A DNA stretch of 64,000 nucleotides from Oscillatoria acuminata PCC 6304 (GTDB lineage Bacteria > Cyanobacteriota > Cyanobacteriia > Cyanobacteriales > Laspinemataceae). Positions 36,301 to 44,868 of this stretch are shown piece after piece. The stretch is taken from positions 3,596,001-3,660,000 of the forward strand of contig NC_019693.1 in assembly GCF_000317105.1 (NCBI RefSeq), read 5' to 3'. The notes under the pieces are model-generated. The model was given only the letters and a program-made list of their open reading frames with translations. It ran no database searches and was not told where the DNA came from. A program made the translations under genes and the position numbers. Position 1 is the first letter of the stretch. Each line of letters starts with the position of its first letter.

Positions 36301-36453
36301 CTGGAGTTGTTTAATGACACAGGGGCGCGGTTGGTCCGGCTGTTGTCGGTCTTCAGCCAGATAGAGTTTACCAAAAGCACCTCGCTTGAGGTCTTTGATG
36401 AGTTGATAGCGCCCTTGGATGAGCTGTCCGGTCATGGCGTTCATCAGTTGCAT
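33313..36453 (-). CDS. Twin (pseudo)kinase-TPR membrane protein
   Basis: 1,046 residues with two Hanks-type kinase domains in tandem, a membrane helix and 11 TPRs. Kinase domain 1 (about 15-280) keeps the glycine loop, K48, and D165-F-G but has H-R-N146 in place of the catalytic H-R-D. Domain 2 (about 288-550) lost the glycine loop and lysine (C-T-V-E320), has H-L-D-L-T-P-W-S in place of H-R-D-x-K-P-x-N, and N437-F-G in place of D-F-G. Both are therefore likely pseudokinases. Residues 551-615 are a Pro/Ala linker, 618-637 a membrane helix, and 655-1040 TPRs. It probably acts as a scaffold or allosteric sensor. Domain 2 is also ATP-binding-deficient by sequence. Confidence 0.9.
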   Translation of the reverse strand: MQLMNAMTGQLIQGRYQLIKDLKRGAFGKLYLAEDRQQPDQPRPCVIKQLQPNLSNPILVEEARGRLQREIQVMQKLSAHPLIPGILDGFEEEQKFYIVEEFIEGQDLSQEIIRGNRWSEGLVMALLHQVLEVLAFIHQHSVIHRNIKPSNLIRRTGDRKIIPVDFGSFKEIETLAITPQGQVGTAAIGTPGYIPIEQLGGKPRFNSDIYALGMTAIQALTGIPPRELERDPKTGQTIWHHLAPVNPKLAQILDKMVRSDYQDRYQQATEVIADLRSLHEIGNVLDGRYQLVSLLAERRFSKTFLGEDLQRQEMPWCTVEQIKPVQQETFPWWEAKSFFDAEAQLLHRLGTHECIPTLLADFEQNGAFYLVQEQIEGQSLSHELLQGKKYDEKEAITLLQEVLETLAFVHEHHAIHLDLTPWSIFRRQSDGKLMLTNFGAVKQIGTLTIDQGQLTTSTAIGTPGYMAKEQMVGNPRSNSDIYALGAVALQALTGVRPDYLGTEPHTGELSWRKHVQVSDRFGAILDKMVRSYFRERYESAQEVLADLRALQDPVMVPFPESVPVPMGADAPVSTQVPSDQPQADLGASPSGKAKAPKGAAAVAGVTQLSKKLPFAKPWPILAVVALMGTAGVAIAMSNSQQARQARQESDQLIENASLLLESQDYLEALDQCDQAIGIKADHALAWKCRGDALYLLDRYESALVAYDNASRLEPKNARYWNNRGETLYQLQRYEEAVSAHDRALELRRNDVNALKGRGLGLLSLQRYDEALADLDQALEVEPNDPQGWERKALVLDYLQRPQEADRAFERALAAYDRLLANNPDDLNAWLERGRLLNQLQRVDEAIASFDRALEINPDFYLAWNAKGTTLYSASQFAEGLEAYDQALAIEPDFYKGWHNRGVLLSLGLGRHFEAVEAFDRALAIEASFHPAWRDRGLAQMELRRYPEAVTSFDQAVKFEPRDGRSWANRGIALNELRRYSDAIESFDQAIAAQTQDALVWTQRGIALESIERYNEALASYEKALEIQPDSYLALESRDWVLLKMGR

Positions 36454-37321
36454 AGCTTTAGATCTGCGGCGGCGGTTGAGTGAATAGTTTTCAGGGGCCA
36501 GAGGGCCACTCGGTTTGGGAGTTTTGGGCGTTAGATCGCCTGGTGGAGATGATGATTTATTTAGATGGGTGACACCCCGGGGCGGGTTAAGAAAATCTGA
36601 TAGGGGGCAGGGAAAATCAAATCACCGATGCGATCGCCAAGGGGGGTTACAACCCCTGCAATGGGTTGAATAGGGGCCTTCGTTCGAGCGCTCCTGGCAT
36701 TTTGAAGCACTTGCATTCAGGATAAACAGCTCTGGCACTAACAACACATCGATTGATTTCCATGCAAGCAATCCGTTGAACAACAAAGGTTTTTAGAGCA
36801 AGAATCGCACCCTTTGAGAAACTAGCGTGGCGCGATCGCAGGCGATCGGACTTGCCATCGGCGAAAATATCTTCCTATCTTATCGGTTTCTCGTCTACTG
36901 TCATCAAGAAAATCCAAAAATGTCTGGGATAGGGGCAGGATTTACACAATCTTTAAAGTTAAACCCTAAATGTAGAGGCATCCTGTGCGAATCGCCTCTA
37001 CATTTAGGGCGAATTCTCAAAGCCTGTGTAAGTCCGGATTGGGTAAAACCAGGACCCGTGACGGGAGGGGAGAATGCCTCAGTCTATGGGGGAAGAGAGA
37101 TTGAGGGAATTGAGGGAAGTTTTATCTCAGGATTTTCCGCCAAATTGACCCAATTTATGGCAACCTGAAAAACAGAACCCAGAGTAGAACACCCTGGCGC
37201 GTCCATTGGCTGATCAAGAAAACGGGGTACTAGCCCCAAACCTAGCAGCCTGAATGCGATCGCCCGGGTTTTAACCCAATCAACCACCCTGCACAACAAC
37301 TATCGGATTGCGATCGCCAGT
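36454..37321. other. 870-bp gap between the pseudokinase gene and ispG
   Basis: No gene convincingly seen; a 113-codon frame at 36827-37168 crosses a palindrome and has no family character. The perfect 16-bp inverted repeat CCCTAAATGTAGAGGC (36963-36978) with its complement at 36993-37008 is the only clear structure. Confidence 0.5.
36963..37008. repeat. 16-bp inverted repeat of the TAAATGTAGAGGC family
   Basis: Perfect stem with a 14-base loop (ATCCTGTGCGAATC). A diverged copy is at 26168-26207. Confidence 0.85.
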
Positions 37322-38548
37322 ATGCAAACACTCCCGAACCCAACCACCGCCCAACCGACTGCCAATACCGCCCTGACGGACACCACCATCCACCGTCGCA
37401 AAACCCGCCCCGTTCCCGTGGGCAACATTACCATCGGAGGCGGTAATCCCGTGGTAGTCCAGTCCATGATTAACGAAGACACCTTAGATATTGAGGGGTC
37501 CGTGGCCGGAATTCGTCGCCTCCATGAAATCGGCTGCGAAATTGTCCGAGTCACCGTCCCCAGTATGGCCCATGCCAAAGCCCTGGCGGAAATTAAGCAA
37601 AGACTGGCGCGAACCTATCTACTCGTCCCCCTCGTCGCTGATGTCCATCACAATGGCATGAAAATTGCCCTAGAAGTCGCCAAGCACGTGGATAAGGTCA
37701 GAATCAATCCCGGGCTGTACGTCTTTGAAAAACCCAATCCCAACCGCACCGAATACACCCCCACCGAATTTGCAGAAATTGGGGAAAAAATCCGGGCAAC
37801 CCTAGAACCTTTGGTCATTTCTCTACGAGACCAAGGTAAATCCATGCGAATTGGGGTCAATCACGGATCCCTCGCTGAACGGATGCTGTTTAGTTATGGA
37901 GATACTCCTGAAGGGATGGTGGAATCCGCCCTCGAATTTATCAGAATTTGTGAATCCTTAGACTTCCGTAACCTAGTCATTTCCATGAAAGCATCCCGAG
38001 TTCCGGTGATGCTGGCAGCTTATCGCCTAATGGTCCAGCGCATGGATCACTTAGGCATGGATTATCCCCTGCACCTCGGGGTCACCGAAGCGGGGGATGG
38101 AGAATATGGTCGCATTAAATCCACCGCAGGCATCGGCACCTTATTAGCGGAAGGGATTGGCGACACCATTCGCGTGTCCCTGACTGAAGCCCCGGAAAAA
38201 GAAATTCCCGTCTGTTACAGTATCTTACAAGCCCTGGGTCTGCGCAAGACGATGGTGGAATATGTCGCCTGTCCTTCTTGTGGTCGCACCCTCTTTAATT
38301 TAGAAGAGGTTCTCCATCAGGTCCGAGAAGCGACGAAACACCTGACGGGACTCGATATTGCTGTAATGGGTTGCATTGTCAATGGACCCGGAGAAATGGC
38401 CGATGCGGATTATGGGTATGTGGGTAAGCAACCGGGCTATATTTCCCTCTATCGGGGTCGGGATGAGATTAAAAAGGTCCCGGAATCGCAAGGGGTTGAT
38501 GAGTTAATTAAGTTGATTCAAGCCGATGGGCGATGGGTTGATCCCTAG
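37322..38548 (+). CDS. ispG: 4-hydroxy-3-methylbut-2-enyl-diphosphate synthase (IspG/GcpE)
   Basis: 408 residues. An iron-sulfur enzyme of the MEP pathway that converts methylerythritol cyclodiphosphate to HMBPP, with ferredoxin as electron donor in cyanobacteria. The N-terminal TIM barrel has R-R-K-T-R-P-V-x-V-G and [11 protein letters not shown], and D-V-H-H in the substrate site. The [4Fe-4S] ligands are C317 and C320 in [11 protein letters not shown]351 in [10 protein letters not shown], and E358. The chain is a full-length form without the plant insertion. ATG at 37322 gives a slightly extended N-terminus; no strong Shine-Dalgarno is seen. Supplies isoprenoids for carotenoids and chlorophyll side chains. 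Confidence 0.96.
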   Translation: MQTLPNPTTAQPTANTALTDTTIHRRKTRPVPVGNITIGGGNPVVVQSMINEDTLDIEGSVAGIRRLHEIGCEIVRVTVPSMAHAKALAEIKQRLARTYLLVPLVADVHHNGMKIALEVAKHVDKVRINPGLYVFEKPNPNRTEYTPTEFAEIGEKIRATLEPLVISLRDQGKSMRIGVNHGSLAERMLFSYGDTPEGMVESALEFIRICESLDFRNLVISMKASRVPVMLAAYRLMVQRMDHLGMDYPLHLGVTEAGDGEYGRIKSTAGIGTLLAEGIGDTIRVSLTEAPEKEIPVCYSILQALGLRKTMVEYVACPSCGRTLFNLEEVLHQVREATKHLTGLDIAVMGCIVNGPGEMADADYGYVGKQPGYISLYRGRDEIKKVPESQGVDELIKLIQADGRWVDP

Positions 38549-38577
38549 GGGTGGATAGGCTGGAATGGAACGAGACC

Positions 38578-38644
38578 AGAAACCGGGTTTCTAGTTGAAA
38601 TTGAGGGCATCGGGGGTCGGGATGAGACTAGAAACCGGGTTTCT
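38578..38644. repeat. Two AGAAACCGGGTTTCT palindromes
   Basis: Copies at 38578-38592 and 38630-38644, same orientation, just after ispG; same family as at 11966-12137. The remaining 38645-39026 shows no gene. Confidence 0.9.
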
Positions 38645-39026
38645 CAAGGGGAGTCGGGATACCGTAGGTCCAATCCGGCTGGCGATCGCCCCTTCACCCG
38701 GGCTTAAACAGAATCAGGCCGGTCTGTTACCTCAGTAAAGCCTGTGTTATCGTAGGTCTAGGGACACACCTTATCCATACAATCCTGACAATCCTCTATT
38801 CCTTAATTTGAGCTTTTCCTGGCCCAGTGGGGAAGATTAAATCAGGGCAGGCGCTTTCTCATCGGGTTAGTCATCGGTCATTCAATATCAACCCTGTGCT
38901 TTCCCTTCATTAACCCCCATCCCTTACCTCTCGATTGCTTTCATCGTACTACCTTCTTTGTCGAAAGATAGAAGAGTCAACCGGGGTCGTCCTTAATCGT
39001 AGTTTTTTCTTCCTGATTGAATATTT

Positions 39027-40334
39027 ATGGTGATTACAAAACGCGGACTTATAGTAGGTGCAACAGCAGTAGCCTTATCTGCTGTTACGGTCACAGGGGC
39101 AGGACTTCATCTGTCTCAAAGTCAAGCATTTTTTCAAGAGAGTCCCAAAGAACTGGTAGACGAAGTTTGGCAAATTATTAACCGCAATTATGTGGATGCC
39201 ACCTTTAACCAAGTGGATTGGGAAACGGTTCGTCAAGAGTATCTGACCCGACCTTATACCAATAAGGAGGAAGCTTACACTGCGATTCAAGAAATGCTGG
39301 AACAACTGGGGGACCCCTATACCCGGTTTATGAATCCAGAAGAGTTCAAGAATATGCAGATTGATACCTCTGGAGAACTGACAGGGGTGGGGATTCAACT
39401 CTCCCAAGATGAAGATACGAAGCAACTCATCGTGATTTCGCCGATCGAGGATACACCGGCTTTCTCGATGGGAATTCAAGCTAGAGACGCCATCCTCCAG
39501 ATTGATGGACAAAGTACCGAGGGGATGGATATCAATGAGGCGGTAACCTTGATTCGCGGTCCCGTTGGTACTGAGGTGACCCTGACTATTGAACGGGTGC
39601 TCGATGAAGAACGCGGGACGAAAGAGACGAAAGATTATACGATTCGGCGCGAACGCATCGAACTCCATCCGGTCCGCTACAGCTATCAGCAAAGCCCGAT
39701 GGGTGGGGTCGGTTACATCCGTCTGACGAATTTTAACGCGATCGCTGCTGAAGAAATGCGCGACGCCATCCGGGACCTGGAAGGCCAAAATGTCTCCGGC
39801 TATATTCTGGATCTGCGGTCCAACCCCGGGGGTCTGCTTCATTCCAGCATTGAAATCGCTCGGATGTGGCTCGATTCCGGCAGCATTGTCTCCACCGTAA
39901 ACCGCATCGGAGAGATGGACCGTCAGGCGGCCAATGGACGCGCCCTCACCAATAAACCGTTAGTGGTGTTAGTGGATGGGGGTTCGGCCAGTGCCAGTGA
40001 AATTCTCTCGGGGGCTTTGCGAGACAATGAGCGGGCGGTCCTCGTGGGGTCCCAAACCTTCGGTAAGGGCTTGGTGCAGTCGGTACGCGGATTGGGAGAT
40101 GGATCCGGACTGGCGGTGACGATTGCCAAGTATCTCACCCCCAATGGCACGGATATCAACCAGGAAGGGATTACTCCGGATGTGGCGATCGAACTCACCG
40201 AGGACCAACAAAAACTCTTACGGGGCGATCGCACCTTAATTGGTTCCGATCAAGACCCTCAATACACCAAAGCGATGGAAGTCCTCCGCCAAGAAATTGC
40301 CACCGCCCGCGCTAGACGGATCCCCGCCAACTAA
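39027..40334 (+). CDS. S41 carboxyl-terminal processing protease (Ctp)
   Basis: 435 residues. Signal peptide (about 1-34), then helical region, PDZ domain (about 112-190, T-G-V-G-I-Q-L and P-I-E-D-T-P-A), and S41 protease core with catalytic S322 in G-G-S-A-S-A-S-E and K347 in Q-T-F-G-K-G, 25 residues apart as in E. coli Prc. Ctp enzymes process the D1 precursor of photosystem II (CtpA) or other lumenal/periplasmic proteins; cyanobacteria hold several paralogues. The sequence does not tell which one this is. Single gene with its own terminator. Confidence 0.94.
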   Translation: MVITKRGLIVGATAVALSAVTVTGAGLHLSQSQAFFQESPKELVDEVWQIINRNYVDATFNQVDWETVRQEYLTRPYTNKEEAYTAIQEMLEQLGDPYTRFMNPEEFKNMQIDTSGELTGVGIQLSQDEDTKQLIVISPIEDTPAFSMGIQARDAILQIDGQSTEGMDINEAVTLIRGPVGTEVTLTIERVLDEERGTKETKDYTIRRERIELHPVRYSYQQSPMGGVGYIRLTNFNAIAAEEMRDAIRDLEGQNVSGYILDLRSNPGGLLHSSIEIARMWLDSGSIVSTVNRIGEMDRQAANGRALTNKPLVVLVDGGSASASEILSGALRDNERAVLVGSQTFGKGLVQSVRGLGDGSGLAVTIAKYLTPNGTDINQEGITPDVAIELTEDQQKLLRGDRTLIGSDQDPQYTKAMEVLRQEIATARARRIPAN

Positions 40335-40425
40335 CCTCAAATCGGTGAATTTGTCAGGGTGATCAGCCTCAAAACAGGGCTTATTTTTATCGGTTTCCCT
40401 GAAATTACAACGATTTAGAATGGTT

Positions 40426-40468
40426 AAATAAGACCCCCATCCCGTAAGATGAAAGGGTCTTATTTTTT
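40426..40468 (+). terminator. Rho-independent terminator of the Ctp gene
   Basis: AAATAAGACCC pairs with GGGTCTTATTT around an 18-base loop and runs into seven Ts (40461-40468). It lies about 90 bp after the stop. Confidence 0.85.
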
Positions 40469-40510
40469 TCTTGTATCCCTCAAAGCAGTCTTTTCAGTTC
40501 TTGACGGGGG

Positions 40511-42775
40511 ATGAATCCTTCGCTGATCACCTCCACAGAGGGGACGGAAACCCAGAATTATATTGCCCCTATGAATAACCACAGAACCGCACAAATTGCT
40601 CAGATTGTCGAAAAACGTCGCCCCTTAGCGGAAAAAATTAGTCGGGTTGAGGACAATTTGAGGTCCCTAGCGCAGGCCCTTCGGACCTTACTGGACCACC
40701 GCAGTCGCCTCCTGGATTCCGTGGAGGATCAGGCGATCGTCGGACATCTCCAGGACGTGGATTTTTGGAAAATTCAGGTGGAAATTGCCCGAGAATTAGA
40801 GGCAACGGCGAAACTGAAAGCTCGATTTTCCCGGGATACCCTGAATATTGGCGTTGTCGGACGCGCTAGACAAGGGAAAAGTCGCCTGTTACAAAGTTTA
40901 ACGGGACTGACAGCCTCGGAAATTCCCGATGGCGATCGCCAACATTGTACCGGCGTCCTCAGTACCATCTACCACAATCCCACTCTGGAAACTCACGGGG
41001 AAGTGTTCTTTCATAGTGAGCGATCGTTTTTAGAGGAGGCGATCGCCCCGTATTACGACCAACTCCAGTTAGGCCCAGCCCCCCAGTCCCTCAATGACTT
41101 TGCAAGGCAGTCTCTTCCGCCCCTACCTCGCGACCTCTACGGCGCACAAACCGGGGCAAAACACGAACATCTCCGCCGATATCACACCCACCTAGACCAG
41201 TATCGGACTCTCCTCCAGCAACCCTCCCCCCGCCGAATTTCTCAAGGGGAAATTCGCGAATATGTCGCACAAGATACCCCGGATGGTCAGCGCGTCTTTT
41301 TCAACTATCTGGCTGTGCGACAAGTGAAAATTGTCTGCACCTTTCCCAATGGGGATGTGGGAACCATTGCCTTAGTGGATATGCCCGGATTGGGGGATAC
41401 CGGCATTGGCGACGAAGTGAGGCTGATTGAAACCTTGGGTCATGAGGTGGATTTTGTTTTATTTGTGAGAATGCCGAAATCCTCGGGGGATTATTGGGCT
41501 GATGTTGATGTGAAGCTGTACGACACAGCGGCAGCAGCGTTAACCGAACTGCCGATCGCCCTCTGGTCGATGATGATTCTCAACCAAACCAGCGCTGGTT
41601 CTGGCAATGGGGATAATGGCAAAAACTGCCAAGATTTAGCCGAAACGATGGCGGAGAAACATCTGGAAGTGGTCAAAACTCTAACGGTGAATTGCAGCGA
41701 TTCTGTGGCGGTGAATCAGCAGATTTTAGAGGGGGTTTTGGAGTATTTGATGGCTAAAATTACCGAACTGGACCGACAGTATGCAGCAGCCTGTCAAGAC
41801 CGACTCTTGCACCTGCGCGATCGCCTCGCTGCCGAACTGGTTAAGGCAAGGGAAGCCCTGGGCCAAGCGGTCCAACGAGAGAGCGAATTTCCCCTATTTT
41901 TGCGGTTATTCGATGCCCTCTGGAATAACTTAACCAGTGGGTTAGAGGGATTTTTGCGGGGTCTGTTTCAGCAGCGAGAAGCGGAAGATTTGGAGTTTAA
42001 GAAGCAAGTCCAGATTGCCATTGCCAATTGTCATCTGGACCCGGGTATTCCGACCCTAGAAGAGATAGAAAATCGACGAGATCGCGTGGGAGGATATCCC
42101 AATGCGTATTATCAATATTTGAACGAAATTCGCGCCCATTTATCCCAACATTTTTTAACCTTAGATGATGGATTGAAACAGGCGATCGCGCGAGTCAAGT
42201 CCCGAGTTGCTGATGTGCTGATAGAACAGGGACGGTTAGGAAACCTCACCCCGGTTCGAGGAAGTGAATTTTTAGGCGTAATGGCGGAACTGTTACCGGC
42301 AGATTTACAGAAACTCAAGCTGGGGTTTAGAATTTTAGATGAATTTAATTTATCCTATCGGGGACTGATTCAACATCGGATTCGTCAGCAGTTAGATGGA
42401 TTAAATCCGGATAAGACGGGATTGAAATTATCCAATCAAGGGGTTTCGGCGTCGGAAGTTTTAGGAAACCTGAAAACCCTTCATGCTGAAGCAGTTTATA
42501 ATTGTGAAACTGCCCTGGAAGATTTGTTAATTGAACCGAATCAGGCGGCATTTGCAATTGTGGAAGAATTTGTGGATCGGGTGTTGCGCGTGGAAGGGGT
42601 GAAAACCGAATGGCAAATCTTTTTAGAACAAGTTCGGTCCGAGGTGTGGCAAAATGAATTTGAGCGGTTAGGCAGCCGCGATCGCCTACGTCGGGAATGG
42701 TTAACTGCTGTGGAGACGGTAGAAGCGGGGAATCAATTGGAATTGATGCAATTTCTGCCCGGGAATGGCGGTTGA
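40511..42775 (+). CDS. Dynamin-like large GTPase
   Basis: 754 residues. Helical N-terminus (about 25-110), then a GTPase domain: G1 G-R-A-R-Q-G-K-S (117-124), G2 threonine in C-T147-G-V, G3 D-M-P-G-L-G-D-T (near 290-297), and N-Q-T-S (near 360) in the place of G4 N-K-x-D, so nucleotide recognition may differ. The C-terminal about 350 residues are long helices. The motif set and length match dynamin-related or TRAFAC large GTPases, which polymerise on membranes or act in stress and defence; it has no clear membrane helix. A second start, MNNHRT at 40571, would drop 20 residues that look unconserved. Downstream lie a P-loop kinase, a Thg1 remnant and another GTPase on the same strand. Confidence 0.85.
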   Translation: MNPSLITSTEGTETQNYIAPMNNHRTAQIAQIVEKRRPLAEKISRVEDNLRSLAQALRTLLDHRSRLLDSVEDQAIVGHLQDVDFWKIQVEIARELEATAKLKARFSRDTLNIGVVGRARQGKSRLLQSLTGLTASEIPDGDRQHCTGVLSTIYHNPTLETHGEVFFHSERSFLEEAIAPYYDQLQLGPAPQSLNDFARQSLPPLPRDLYGAQTGAKHEHLRRYHTHLDQYRTLLQQPSPRRISQGEIREYVAQDTPDGQRVFFNYLAVRQVKIVCTFPNGDVGTIALVDMPGLGDTGIGDEVRLIETLGHEVDFVLFVRMPKSSGDYWADVDVKLYDTAAAALTELPIALWSMMILNQTSAGSGNGDNGKNCQDLAETMAEKHLEVVKTLTVNCSDSVAVNQQILEGVLEYLMAKITELDRQYAAACQDRLLHLRDRLAAELVKAREALGQAVQRESEFPLFLRLFDALWNNLTSGLEGFLRGLFQQREAEDLEFKKQVQIAIANCHLDPGIPTLEEIENRRDRVGGYPNAYYQYLNEIRAHLSQHFLTLDDGLKQAIARVKSRVADVLIEQGRLGNLTPVRGSEFLGVMAELLPADLQKLKLGFRILDEFNLSYRGLIQHRIRQQLDGLNPDKTGLKLSNQGVSASEVLGNLKTLHAEAVYNCETALEDLLIEPNQAAFAIVEEFVDRVLRVEGVKTEWQIFLEQVRSEVWQNEFERLGSRDRLRREWLTAVETVEAGNQLELMQFLPGNGG

Positions 42776-42821
42776 AAAAGACCAAAATAAAGTGCAGGTT
42801 TAGGCTGCACGCAGGGGGACA

Positions 42822-42886
42822 AGAAACCTGGTTTTTAACCCAATTTATTACTCCTTAACATAGAGGGGATTAAAAACCAGGTTTCT
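42822..42886. repeat. 17-bp inverted repeat, AGAAACCTGG type
   Basis: AGAAACCTGGTTTTTAA (42822-42838) pairs with its complement at 42870-42886. It is a relative of the AGAAACCGGGTTTCT family, sits between the GTPase and the kinase gene, and could end transcription from the former. Confidence 0.8.
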
Positions 42887-42944
42887 AACCACTATTGTAG
42901 CACCAAATGGCTACAAAAATTTTTATTGATTGAATCCCTAAATC

Positions 42945-43433
42945 ATGATAGAAATTATTATTTTCATGGGATTACAAGGGGCGGGGAAAAGCACCTTTTA
43001 CCGAACCCAGTTTGCTGAAACCCATGCTTTAGTCAGTAAAGATTTAATGCGAAATAATAAAAAGCCCGCCCGCAGACAAGCCTTTTTAATTGCAGAACAT
43101 CTAAAATCTGGAACCTCTTTAGTGGTGGATAATACCAATCCTACTCGGGGCGATCGCCTCGCTATCATTGAAATCGGACAAGCGTATCAGGCAACGATTA
43201 TCGGCTATTATTTTGAATCTCAAATTGCCGATTGCCTCACCCGCAATCGACAACGAGAAGGAAAAGCCAGAGTCCCGGATTATGCCCTTTATATGACTCG
43301 CAATAAATTAGTTCCCCCGGACTATTCCGAAGGATTTCATCAATTATTTCAAGTCAAAATAGCCGAGAATCCAGGAAACTTTGAAATTCATCCTTGGATC
43401 CAGGAGGAAAACTTTGAACCCGAATCAATTTGA
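42945..43433 (+). CDS. Polynucleotide-kinase-like P-loop protein
   Basis: 162 residues, a compact P-loop kinase fold. Walker A G-L-Q-G-A-G-K-S-T (9-17), then S-K-D-L-M near 31-35, a strand with V-V-D-N-T-N-P-T-R (about 60-68) typical of Pnkp/AAA_33-type kinases, and a lid R-N-R-Q-R-E-G-K-A-R-V-P. Such proteins phosphorylate 5'-OH RNA or DNA ends or small molecules. It overlaps the start of a Thg1-like remnant by 20 bp, with AGGAGG for that gene inside its last codons. The pairing points to RNA end repair rather than metabolite phosphorylation. No separate phosphatase domain is present. Confidence 0.82.
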   Translation: MIEIIIFMGLQGAGKSTFYRTQFAETHALVSKDLMRNNKKPARRQAFLIAEHLKSGTSLVVDNTNPTRGDRLAIIEIGQAYQATIIGYYFESQIADCLTRNRQREGKARVPDYALYMTRNKLVPPDYSEGFHQLFQVKIAENPGNFEIHPWIQEENFEPESI

Positions 43434-43743
43434 CTACCAAGTGGTACAACTGGAATATTTCCATAATCCATCCCAGGTTGTAGATTCCTTTCGGTGGCGA
43501 CAAGCCGATGCCACTCGTTATGGGATAAACTTTAATGAATTACCCTGATGGCAGGGTCGCGGGACGGGGTTATATTGGGAAAATTACTCGAAAATCGGGT
43601 ATAATCCAATTTTAGGGCAAGAAGTCGTTGCCACCCGACGGCAAATTAAAATTGATGAAGCCTTGCCGATGAAGGATGCTTATAGCGAGTTTGTCGCCAG
43701 ATTATTAGAGAGTCGAGAGAGGTTAAAGGACAATTGCCTTTAA
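43414..43743 (+). pseudogene. Decayed Thg1-like 3'-5' RNA polymerase gene
   Basis: AGGAGG at 43402-43407 lies 6 bases before TTG 43414, and the frame reads N-P-N-Q-F-D-Y-Q-V-V-Q-L-E-Y-F-H-N, matching the first residues of Thg1-like proteins (D-x-x-x-R-x-L-E-x-F-H). It then jumps to the V-V-D-S-F-R-W-R-Q-A-D-A-T-R block, normally about 170 residues in, skipping the whole catalytic palm. It jumps again to Y-G-I-N-F-N-E-L-P, an in-frame TGA, then W-Q-G-R-G-T-G-L-Y-W-E and the K-x-x-Y-N-P-I, R-R-Q-I-K-I-D-E-x-L-P-M-K-D-A-Y end. Thg1-like proteins add nucleotides to tRNA 5' ends. No active site remains. The family is recognised from memory of its motifs. Confidence 0.65.
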
Positions 43744-43803
43744 TTTTGTAGACATAGAAGTAACTAAAAAAACAATCAGGTCAACCCTCAACCCGAAAAA
43801 ATA

Positions 43804-44766
43804 ATGCAGGAATTAAAAGTTACCATGCTGGGACCCAGTGGCGTGGGTAAAACCAGCCTTTTGACTGCCATGTATGAGCAATTTGAACGCAGTATTGGAC
43901 AAACCAATTTGCAACTGACCCCAGATTTAGAAAGTGCAGCCTTGCTACAAGAACGATTAGCTGAACTGAAAACTCTGCCGGACAGTTTTGAAACCAAAGG
44001 ATGGATGCAGAGTACGGAAGACCATAAATCTTTTATCTTTGAGTTGGGAAGAAAAGGCGCAATTCCCTCGTTAACGCTGCACTTTCAAGATTATCCGGGA
44101 GAATATCTTGCCGCCAAAAGTTCGCGGGAAGAAAAGGAACGAGTGGAGACTTTTGTGCGGGAATCGGCAGCGGTGGCGATCGCCATTGATACTCCTGCCT
44201 TAATGGAAAAAAACGGCCAATGGCATGATGCGGTCAATAAACCCCAACAAATTGCCAATCTATTTCAACGAGTCTATCGCGAATTAGACTCTCCCCGATT
44301 GGTGATTTTTGCCCCGGTCCGCTGCGAAAAATACTTACAAGATGAGAAAAGCAGCGCGGAATTGGTCAGGCAGGTGCAAGCGGGGTATGCGAGGTTATTA
44401 GATTTATTGCGATCGGAATCCTTACTCTCAAAAGTCGTCGTGATTGTGACGCCGGTTCAAACCGTAGGAACCGTGGTGTTTTCTCGGATTGAAATGTTGG
44501 ATGGCAAACCGTTATTTATTTTTAGAAAAACCAGTCATGATGCCCAATACAATCCCCAGGATAGCGAACAGCCTTTGCGCTATTTGTTACGGTTTTTGCT
44601 CAGACTCCATTTGGACCGCCGCAATTTAGGATTGTTTAATTTTATCCGAGATTGGTTAGGATTGGATAATCACCTCAAAGATGCAGTCCAAGAATTTGCC
44701 AAAGGCTGTAAAAATACGGGGGCTTTTGCGGTATTACAGGGTCAAAATTGGCTCAATATTGGATAG
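43804..44766 (+). CDS. TRAFAC-type GTPase, possibly of the double-GTPase kind
   Basis: 320 residues. G1 G-P-S-G-V-G-K-T-S (10-18), G3 D96-Y-P-G-E, no clear N-K-x-D. The nucleotide domain is followed by an alpha/beta region (F-A-P-V-R-C-E-K-Y, V-V-I-V-T-P-V-Q-T-V-G) and a helical end. It starts immediately with the first strand (K-V-T-M-L-G), so the domain is N-terminal. The D-Y-P-G-E box and lack of G4 fit 'double-GTPase' type proteins described in prokaryotic conflict systems, which act with a second GTPase; this placement is inference. It is 60 bp after the Thg1 remnant, and a dynamin-like GTPase lies 1 kb upstream. Confidence 0.75.
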   Translation: MQELKVTMLGPSGVGKTSLLTAMYEQFERSIGQTNLQLTPDLESAALLQERLAELKTLPDSFETKGWMQSTEDHKSFIFELGRKGAIPSLTLHFQDYPGEYLAAKSSREEKERVETFVRESAAVAIAIDTPALMEKNGQWHDAVNKPQQIANLFQRVYRELDSPRLVIFAPVRCEKYLQDEKSSAELVRQVQAGYARLLDLLRSESLLSKVVVIVTPVQTVGTVVFSRIEMLDGKPLFIFRKTSHDAQYNPQDSEQPLRYLLRFLLRLHLDRRNLGLFNFIRDWLGLDNHLKDAVQEFAKGCKNTGAFAVLQGQNWLNIG

Positions 44767-44868
44767 ATAGGATCTGGACAGTGAAACGTTCTGTGAGATG
44801 ACTATAGAGGGGTCTTCAACTGTCCAGTTCATCGGTGTAGCGATCGACTCGGGGTTATACAGAACTTT

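Noticed and set aside
36827-37168. 113-codon frame upstream of ispG
   Set aside because: Runs through a palindrome (36963-37008), with no convincing start site or homology.
39075-39842. 255-codon open frame antisense to the Ctp protease gene
   Set aside because: Lies wholly within a well-supported gene; composition is that of a reverse-frame shadow with no family features.
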